From Phycisphaerae bacterium (GTDB lineage: Bacteria; Planctomycetota; Phycisphaerae; Phycisphaerales; SM1A02): a stretch of 11,322 bases of DNA. Positions 7,349-11,322 of this stretch are shown here, one piece after another. The stretch covers positions 19,868-31,189 of the forward strand of contig NZFT01000065.1 of assembly GCA_002690755.1 (NCBI GenBank). Direction: 5' to 3'. The notes under the pieces were generated by a model that worked only from the letters and a program-made list of their open reading frames with translations, was not told where the DNA came from and searched no databases. The position numbers were made by a program, and so were the translations under genes. Position 1 is the first letter of the stretch. Each line of letters starts with the position of its first letter.

Positions 7349-8338
7349 TCAGCCTTCTTCGGTGCGGATACGCTCGATCTCCCCGCGAACCAGCCGTGAA
7401 ATCCGACTCTTCGCCTGACGAACCGCTTCGGGCGACATCGACAGGCGTTCCGCCACCTCGGCGGCCGGCACGCCACGACGTCCATAGAGGTCGAACGCCT
7501 CCCACGACTGCTCGCTCTGATTTCCACTCGATCGAACCGCTTCCAGAGCTCGTTCGATCACCGAGCGCGTCCACTCCTGAGCCCAGACGTCGTCCACGCT
7601 GCTGGAATCATCGATTCGAATCTCGTCGTGATCACCGAGGTTGACCTGACCACCACGCTTGCGCCACCGCGCCCGCATGGCATTGAGCGTGGCGGCCTTG
7701 AGGTAGCCGCGGAAGCGACCGTGCGCGGCGTCGTATTCGAATCGATGGGACGCGCGGAAGAAGTTCGCCACCACTTCGTGGGCGACATCCTCCGCCTCGT
7801 CGCCACCGGCGCCGGCCCGACCTGCGAATCCCTTGATGAGTGGTACGTAGCGGTCGTAGAAATCCCGCCAACCGATCTCCCGCTCCAGCGTTCCCGATGC
7901 GTTCAGCCGTAGAAGCAGGCTTCCACGCGTCCTGAACTCATCCACCCCGATCGGAGCCTGTCGCTCCACCTTGGAAATTTCCGGGGAATCCCCGGGGTTT
8001 TCGCCATCCTGTCCATCACCGGTGGGAAGGCGGACAATAGTCTCCGTGGATCCGAATCGGATCCGGTCCCCCGTTCGAAACCGTACGGACTCGCCTTGTT
8101 CGAGCATGATCCAGTTCAACGTCGTCCCAGCACGACTTCCCAGGTCCCGGATGAGAAATTTCCCATCCTCCAAGAGCCGGATTGCCGCGTGTCGACGGCT
8201 CACCGAGTCGTCGGGGATGCGGATTTTCACATTGGCGTCTCGACCCAGTGTCACCTCTTCGCCCGGCACCAAGTCATGACTGATGAGATCGTTGTTCAAG
8301 CGAAGTTGGAGTTCCAGCCGGATCAACTGACCATTCAT
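7349..8338 (-). CDS. FHA domain-ECF sigma factor fusion
   Basis: The protein has 329 aa and two parts. Residues about 5-105 form an FHA domain: LGRD (31-34), SRRHA (47-51) and DLGSRAGTTLN (65-75). FHA domains bind phosphothreonine peptides. The conserved Gly, Arg, Ser and His are present, but the Asn expected in the NG turn is Ala70. A polar linker (106-155) leads to a sigma70-like ECF module. Region 2 is about 157-228 (FYDRYVPLIKGF, EAEDVAHEVVANFF, RFRGYLKAATLNAMR). Region 4 is about 255-325 with a helix-turn-helix PAAEVAERLSMSPEAVRQAKSRI. It should direct RNA polymerase to alternative promoters, with FHA perhaps recruiting a phosphoprotein. No transmembrane segment or anti-sigma gene is seen. 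GAGGAA just before the ATG is a good SD. It diverges from Rrf2; a Ser/Thr kinase lies about 1.4 kb away. Confidence 0.93.
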   Translation of the reverse strand: MNGQLIRLELQLRLNNDLISHDLVPGEEVTLGRDANVKIRIPDDSVSRRHAAIRLLEDGKFLIRDLGSRAGTTLNWIMLEQGESVRFRTGDRIRFGSTETIVRLPTGDGQDGENPGDSPEISKVERQAPIGVDEFRTRGSLLLRLNASGTLEREIGWRDFYDRYVPLIKGFAGRAGAGGDEAEDVAHEVVANFFRASHRFEYDAAHGRFRGYLKAATLNAMRARWRKRGGQVNLGDHDEIRIDDSSSVDDVWAQEWTRSVIERALEAVRSSGNQSEQSWEAFDLYGRRGVPAAEVAERLSMSPEAVRQAKSRISRLVRGEIERIRTEEG

Positions 8339-8471
8339 GTGCTTCCTCGAAACTGACCTTGTATCGAACGCCCAACTTCAATTATGATCGATTCGTGGGT
8401 CTGAAGCGGCCCCTTGATCTTTCGACGACCGCCATGATCGCTGAAATCCTTATCTGAAGAGAATTAAACCC
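8339..8471. promoter_or_regulatory. Divergent promoter region between FHA-sigma and Rrf2 genes
   Basis: This 133-bp gap is AT-richer than its surroundings. Read leftward, CATAAT (8381-8386) is one base from the -10 consensus and would give FHA-sigma a leader of about 35 nt; no -35 is evident. Read rightward, TATGAT (8383-8388) is also one base off, with TTGTAT (8359-8364) 18 bp upstream, giving Rrf2 a leader of about 75 nt. The two -10 boxes overlap, so the promoters could be mutually exclusive and a single bound regulator could control both. No clear operator palindrome was found. Confidence 0.35.
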
Positions 8472-8939
8472 ATGTACGGCAAGCAAACCGAGACCGCCAT
8501 CGCTGCAGTGAGCTATCTGGCCGCCCTCTGGAACGGACCCGCCACCCGAAGGGTTTCGGCTGCGGATATCGCGGACGGACGTGGACTCCAACGCCCATTC
8601 GTCGCGAAGCTGCTCTCCACCCTCAGCCAGGCCGGAATCGTGAGCGGCTCGCCCGGCCCGGGTGGGGGATACGCACTCGCCAAGGGACCGGAAGAGATCA
8701 CGCTTCGAGACGTCTGGTCGCTCTTCGAGCGTCCGGACAGCAGCCGCGTGGCATTCGTCGGTAGTGAAATCTGCGGGATTTCCGCACCCGGTGATCTCTC
8801 GAACCGAATCGGTCGCGTGGAACAGGCCATGAACTCCCTGCTCGATGAGACGACGTTCGACGTCTTCTGCGGCAACGCGAAGACCGAACCCGACGACGAT
8901 CTCGGATCCACCGGACTCGAGGACCGCCAGGCCTCCTGA
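8472..8939 (+). CDS. Rrf2-family winged-helix transcriptional regulator
   Basis: The product (155 aa) has the Rrf2/IscR architecture: an N-terminal helix (TETAIAAVSYLAAL), a helix-turn-helix (VSAADIADGRGLQRPFVAKL, 28-47) and the wing GIVSGSPGPGGGYALAKG (55-72), followed by ITLRDVWSLFE and a dimerisation helix near 110-125. Many Rrf2 proteins carry three cysteines just after this wing to bind an iron-sulfur cluster. Here only Cys101 lies in that region and the next is Cys133, so the IscR triad is absent and cluster binding is doubtful. It is divergent from FHA-sigma and shares its promoter region, so it may autoregulate and control the sigma factor. A weak AGAG about 11 nt upstream is the only SD-like signal. 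The acidic tail after 136 looks disordered. Confidence 0.92.
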   Translation: MYGKQTETAIAAVSYLAALWNGPATRRVSAADIADGRGLQRPFVAKLLSTLSQAGIVSGSPGPGGGYALAKGPEEITLRDVWSLFERPDSSRVAFVGSEICGISAPGDLSNRIGRVEQAMNSLLDETTFDVFCGNAKTEPDDDLGSTGLEDRQAS

Positions 8940-8971
8940 CGCTCGCTCCCCGCAGGATCTCAGGACCGATC

Positions 8972-9010
8972 ACGCGTCCGTTCCACCCGAGTTGGAGCGG
9001 ACGCGTTCTT
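8972..9010 (+). terminator. Strong hairpin terminator downstream of Rrf2
   Basis: Positions 8972-8985 pair with 8993-9006 over 14 bp with a single G-T wobble, around the 7-nt loop CCCGAGT. A modest T-rich tail (TCTTCAT) follows on the plus strand, 33 nt after the Rrf2 stop. The same hairpin starts 3 nt beyond the HAD phosphatase stop on the other strand but lacks a T tract there, so it may end both convergent transcripts with unequal strength. Confidence 0.7.
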
Positions 9011-9726
9011 CATGGTGTCGAATCCTCATTCCACGGACTCATGACCAGTCCCGCGATCGCCCGCGGAAGATCACGCGGTGATGCGATCACCACGTCCGGA
9101 GGCGGAACACGATTTCCGATGTCACGACCTTCATCGTAGCCACCGCGAATCGCGATGAAGGGGATTCCCGCATTCTCGGCGGTCTGCGCATCGACACTCG
9201 AGTCGCCGACCAGCACGGCCCGGTTCACTTCGCCACCATCAAGGTCGAGCACCACCTCGATGAAGCGCGGGTCGGGCTTGAGCACGCCGGCATCTTCCGG
9301 ACAACACAGTCCGTCGACCATTCCATCGAGGCCCAATCGCTCGATCACCCGCGTGGCCGGAGCGCGCGGCTTGTTGGTGGCGATCCACAGTCGATGACCG
9401 ATGCGACGGAGTTCGTCGAGCGATTCGGCGACCCCCGCTCTCAGCACCGTTCCGTCGAGACATGAATCGCGATATTCACGATCGAAGATCGCACGCGCCC
9501 GCTGGTGCATCACGGGATTCAATTCCGTTTCGTGATCGACCCGGAGAATTCGATGCAGAAGCCGATCCGCGCCACGCCCGATGCTCCGCAGGACCAGTTC
9601 TCTCGACGGAACCCGGCGGTCGACCGCCTTCGCGGCGACGACGCAGGCCGCATGAATGCCGTCGACGGAGTCGACAAGCGTTCCGTCGAGATCGAGAAGA
9701 ACGTGCAGTCGGGATTCGGTGGACAT
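9010..9726 (-). CDS. HAD-superfamily phosphatase, phosphoglycolate phosphatase-like
   Basis: The product (238 aa) is a HAD hydrolase with a C1 helical cap, typical of phosphoglycolate phosphatase and pyrophosphatase-like members. Motif I DLDGTLVDS gives nucleophile Asp12 and Asp14, motif II ATNKP gives Thr117, the motif III Lys150 is in LKPDP, and motif IV VGDSSVDAQTA gives Asp175 and Asp179. All catalytic residues are present. Substrate cannot be fixed from sequence; related enzymes use phosphoglycolate, pyrophosphate or sugar phosphates. ATG at 9726 is preferred because the HAD fold begins within ten residues. A TTG at 9762, 4 nt after the kinase stop, would add 12 residues; neither start has a clear SD. 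It lies 40 bp after the Ser/Thr kinase on the same strand and is likely cotranscribed. Confidence 0.92.
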   Translation of the reverse strand: MSTESRLHVLLDLDGTLVDSVDGIHAACVVAAKAVDRRVPSRELVLRSIGRGADRLLHRILRVDHETELNPVMHQRARAIFDREYRDSCLDGTVLRAGVAESLDELRRIGHRLWIATNKPRAPATRVIERLGLDGMVDGLCCPEDAGVLKPDPRFIEVVLDLDGGEVNRAVLVGDSSVDAQTAENAGIPFIAIRGGYDEGRDIGNRVPPPDVVIASPRDLPRAIAGLVMSPWNEDSTP

Positions 9727-9766
9727 TCGTGTGATCGTTGCCGAAGCGGGCTCGCGCCGCAAGGCG

Positions 9767-10618
9767 TCAGCGGGATAACGCCCGATCGACCCGAAGCAGT
9801 CGATCGATCACCGGAATCATCGTCGCGGGACGATCGCCGCGCGAGACCCGGACGCAATCCTGCACCAGTTCCGCGAGCTCGGGCGGCGTGCCGGGCACGA
9901 GCTCCACGAGGGGGATCGGCATCGCGATCCGATCGGGCCCGAGCGGCCCCGCTGAGATCTCGGTCTCTCCACCCTTCGGTGGCAGCGCCGTCGGGATCAG
10001 GCGTCCTGAAACCGACCAGTACATCGTCGCCCCGAGGTTGTAGACGTCGGTTCGTTCCGTGATTCGGCGACGGTGCGCCTGTTCGGGGGCGATGTAGCCC
10101 GGTGTCCCCTGAATACGGTCCTTCGTCGTTCCGATCTCGCAGGCCTGTCCGAGATCGATGATTCGAACATCGGTACCGTCGACCAGCACGTTGGTCGGCT
10201 TCATGTCCGTGTGGACGTAGCCGGCGTCGTGCATCGCCTTCAGACCTTCCGCGAGCCGGATGAAGATCCGAATCCTGTCGAGCAGCGAGAGATTCTGCAC
10301 CGTGTCCAGCGAAGGCGCGTCCACGCATTCCATCACGAGACCCACTTCGGCGATTCTGAATCGGCGTCGCTTTCGGAACAAGCGGCCGATCCGGCGGATC
10401 GATTCATGCTCGATGGACGTCCCGACCCGGTGCTCGCCGACGACCTGATCGATGAATCGCTGGTCCTTGTCGGACCGCTTCACGACGTGCTTGATCGCAT
10501 ATTCGGTCCCGGACCTGGGATCGCGAATGCGATAGATGGTGCTTCCAGCCCCTTCGCCGAGCCGGCCGACCACCGGGTACCCGAAGAGTTCGACTGGATG
10601 CGACATGACGGTGCCCAT
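9767..10618 (-). CDS. Compact Ser/Thr protein kinase, non-RD type
   Basis: The protein (283 aa) is a bare Hanks-type kinase domain with no transmembrane segment or sensor, so it should act in the cytoplasm. The glycine loop is GEGAGS (21-26). Lys43 in AIKHV is the ATP-anchoring lysine and Glu62 is a candidate helix-C partner. The catalytic loop is VHTDMKPTNV (135-144), with Asp138, Lys140 and Asn143 but Thr in place of the HRD arginine. The metal-binding motif is DLG (155-157), and GTPGYIAPEQ (171-180) is the activation-segment end. Catalysis looks possible. Loss of the HRD Arg usually means activity does not depend on activation-loop phosphorylation. An in-frame TGA lies directly before the ATG, fixing the 5' limit; ATG at 10606 is an alternative. 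Neither start has an SD. It precedes the HAD gene and follows the amidase gene by 86 bp. Confidence 0.93.
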   Translation of the reverse strand: MGTVMSHPVELFGYPVVGRLGEGAGSTIYRIRDPRSGTEYAIKHVVKRSDKDQRFIDQVVGEHRVGTSIEHESIRRIGRLFRKRRRFRIAEVGLVMECVDAPSLDTVQNLSLLDRIRIFIRLAEGLKAMHDAGYVHTDMKPTNVLVDGTDVRIIDLGQACEIGTTKDRIQGTPGYIAPEQAHRRRITERTDVYNLGATMYWSVSGRLIPTALPPKGGETEISAGPLGPDRIAMPIPLVELVPGTPPELAELVQDCVRVSRGDRPATMIPVIDRLLRVDRALSR

Positions 10619-10704
10619 TCAGTGCGGTGTCGCGACGAGTTGGCGGGGGCGATTCACTTCGATGGCATCACGCCGACGGTTCAGCGAATCCGCGGGATGG
10701 GCGA

Positions 10705-11322
10705 TCAGTCCCGACCGGCCAGCAGTGATTCGAATTCGGCCACGGGGAAGTAACGGCCGGGGCTGTTCACGTCGCTGAGATCGGAGTGCAGATGCACGGC
10801 GTCGTCCGTGATCGAAAGACGCGACTGCAGCGTCGTCACCAGCTGTGCGAGCGACTTGGTCTGAGCCTGGGTGAATCGTTTCTGATCGCCGTTCCCGACG
10901 AGGCAGATTCCGATCGCGACCCGGTTCAGGCGGTCCGCGATCGCAGGATCGGCACCCCGTCGCGAAGCGACGTGTGCACCTGCACGCTGAGCGTCCCAAC
11001 GAGTGGTGACGTGAATCTGGCCGTCGGCGAGGCTTCCGTTGCCGTTGCCGATGACGAAGTGGTATCCGATCTCTCGGAGATTGCCCTGATTGACATGCCG
11101 GCGGGCAATGTCGTCGGCATCGTCGAAGTAGAACCCCGAATCGTGAACCACGATCTTGGTCCAGGCCGTCGACATGGTGGTTCGCGCCGGCTCGAGGCCC
11201 ATGCGGGATCGAGTTCGATCGGCATCCGATGGTGCGAGCACGGATGCGGAAGGCAGATCGCTCATGCCCTCGCGAGGCGTCGTCGTGGTGAGCATGAAGA
11301 AGGCGAAGAACACCGTCATGCT
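10705..11322 (-). CDS. PGRP-like N-acetylmuramoyl-L-alanine amidase (type 2), N-terminus at window edge
   Basis: The Amidase_2/PGRP fold cleaves the bond between N-acetylmuramic acid and L-Ala of peptidoglycan. Numbered from the ATG at 11319, KIVVHDSG carries first zinc-ligand candidate His59, GYHFVIGNG (85-93) and DGQIHVTTRW (99-108) are typical, AIGICLVGN (135-143) is the PGRP hallmark, and LHSDLSDVNSPGRYFP (177-192) holds second ligand His178. Family members have Cys or Asp before PG as third ligand; here it is Ser186, so zinc binding may be altered. The hydrophobic stretch TVFFAFFML begins right at that ATG without basic residues, and the frame is open to the window end. The true start and signal peptide probably lie outside. 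Residues 15-50 look like a flexible linker. It is upstream of the kinase-HAD pair on the same strand. A peptidoglycan-binding role without hydrolysis is the main alternative. Confidence 0.88.
   Translation of the reverse strand, partial: SMTVFFAFFMLTTTTPREGMSDLPSASVLAPSDADRTRSRMGLEPARTTMSTAWTKIVVHDSGFYFDDADDIARRHVNQGNLREIGYHFVIGNGNGSLADGQIHVTTRWDAQRAGAHVASRRGADPAIADRLNRVAIGICLVGNGDQKRFTQAQTKSLAQLVTTLQSRLSITDDAVHLHSDLSDVNSPGRYFPVAEFESLLAGRD

Noticed and set aside
1..11322. Frequent GATCGA/CGATCG words throughout
   Set aside because: They are spread evenly in coding frames as Asp/Ile/Arg/Ser codons. This looks like genome-wide codon and word bias, not a repeat or regulatory array.
1..11322. 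Search for CRISPR arrays, insertion sequences, inverted-repeat ends and attachment-site duplication at tRNA-Pro
   Set aside because: No direct repeats with spacers, no transposase or integrase frame, and no second copy of the tRNA 3' end were seen in the window.

Overview
The window is GC-rich DNA whose best fit is a marine or aquatic planctomycete, probably of the Phycisphaerae. That assignment is inference. It rests on an FHA-sigma factor fusion, a Ser/Thr kinase whose catalytic loop is not the usual HRD, a secreted multidomain fucosidase pair, a PGRP-like amidase and the high GC. No rRNA or other strict taxonomic marker is present. The window is densely coded, and no gene-free stretch exceeds about 135 bases.

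Layout. (1) 1-920, minus: a large unrecognised lipoprotein, cut by the left edge. (2) 998-1071, plus: tRNA-Pro(UGG) with a plausible -10 box upstream and an intrinsic terminator downstream. (3) 1137-7336: a carbohydrate locus. A secreted GH95 alpha-L-fucosidase (minus) diverges from a plus-strand run of GNAT acetyltransferase, secreted GH29 alpha-L-fucosidase and a dCMP-deaminase-type enzyme whose start codon overlaps the GH29 stop. (4) 7349-8939: an FHA-ECF sigma factor fusion (minus) diverges from an Rrf2-family regulator (plus) across a 133-bp promoter region. (5) 8972-9010: a 14-bp hairpin separates Rrf2 from the next block. (6) 9010-11322, minus: a PGRP-like amidase, cut or nearly cut by the right edge, then a compact Ser/Thr kinase, then a HAD phosphatase.

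How the genes may work together. GH95 (inverting) and GH29 (retaining) are mechanistically different fucosidases. Both are predicted to leave the cytoplasm and both carry accessory beta-sandwich domains, so the natural reading is removal of fucose from algal or other fucosylated glycans. No sulfatase, transporter or fucose catabolic gene is in view. The right half is regulatory. The kinase, FHA-sigma and Rrf2 genes lie within about 3.3 kb, so a phospho-signal feeding a sigma factor is conceivable but not shown.

I do not see a clearly undescribed multi-gene system. The most interesting single object is the FHA-ECF sigma fusion. Next are several enzymes or regulators that lack textbook residues: the FHA Asn, the Rrf2 cysteine triad, the kinase HRD Arg and the amidase third zinc ligand.
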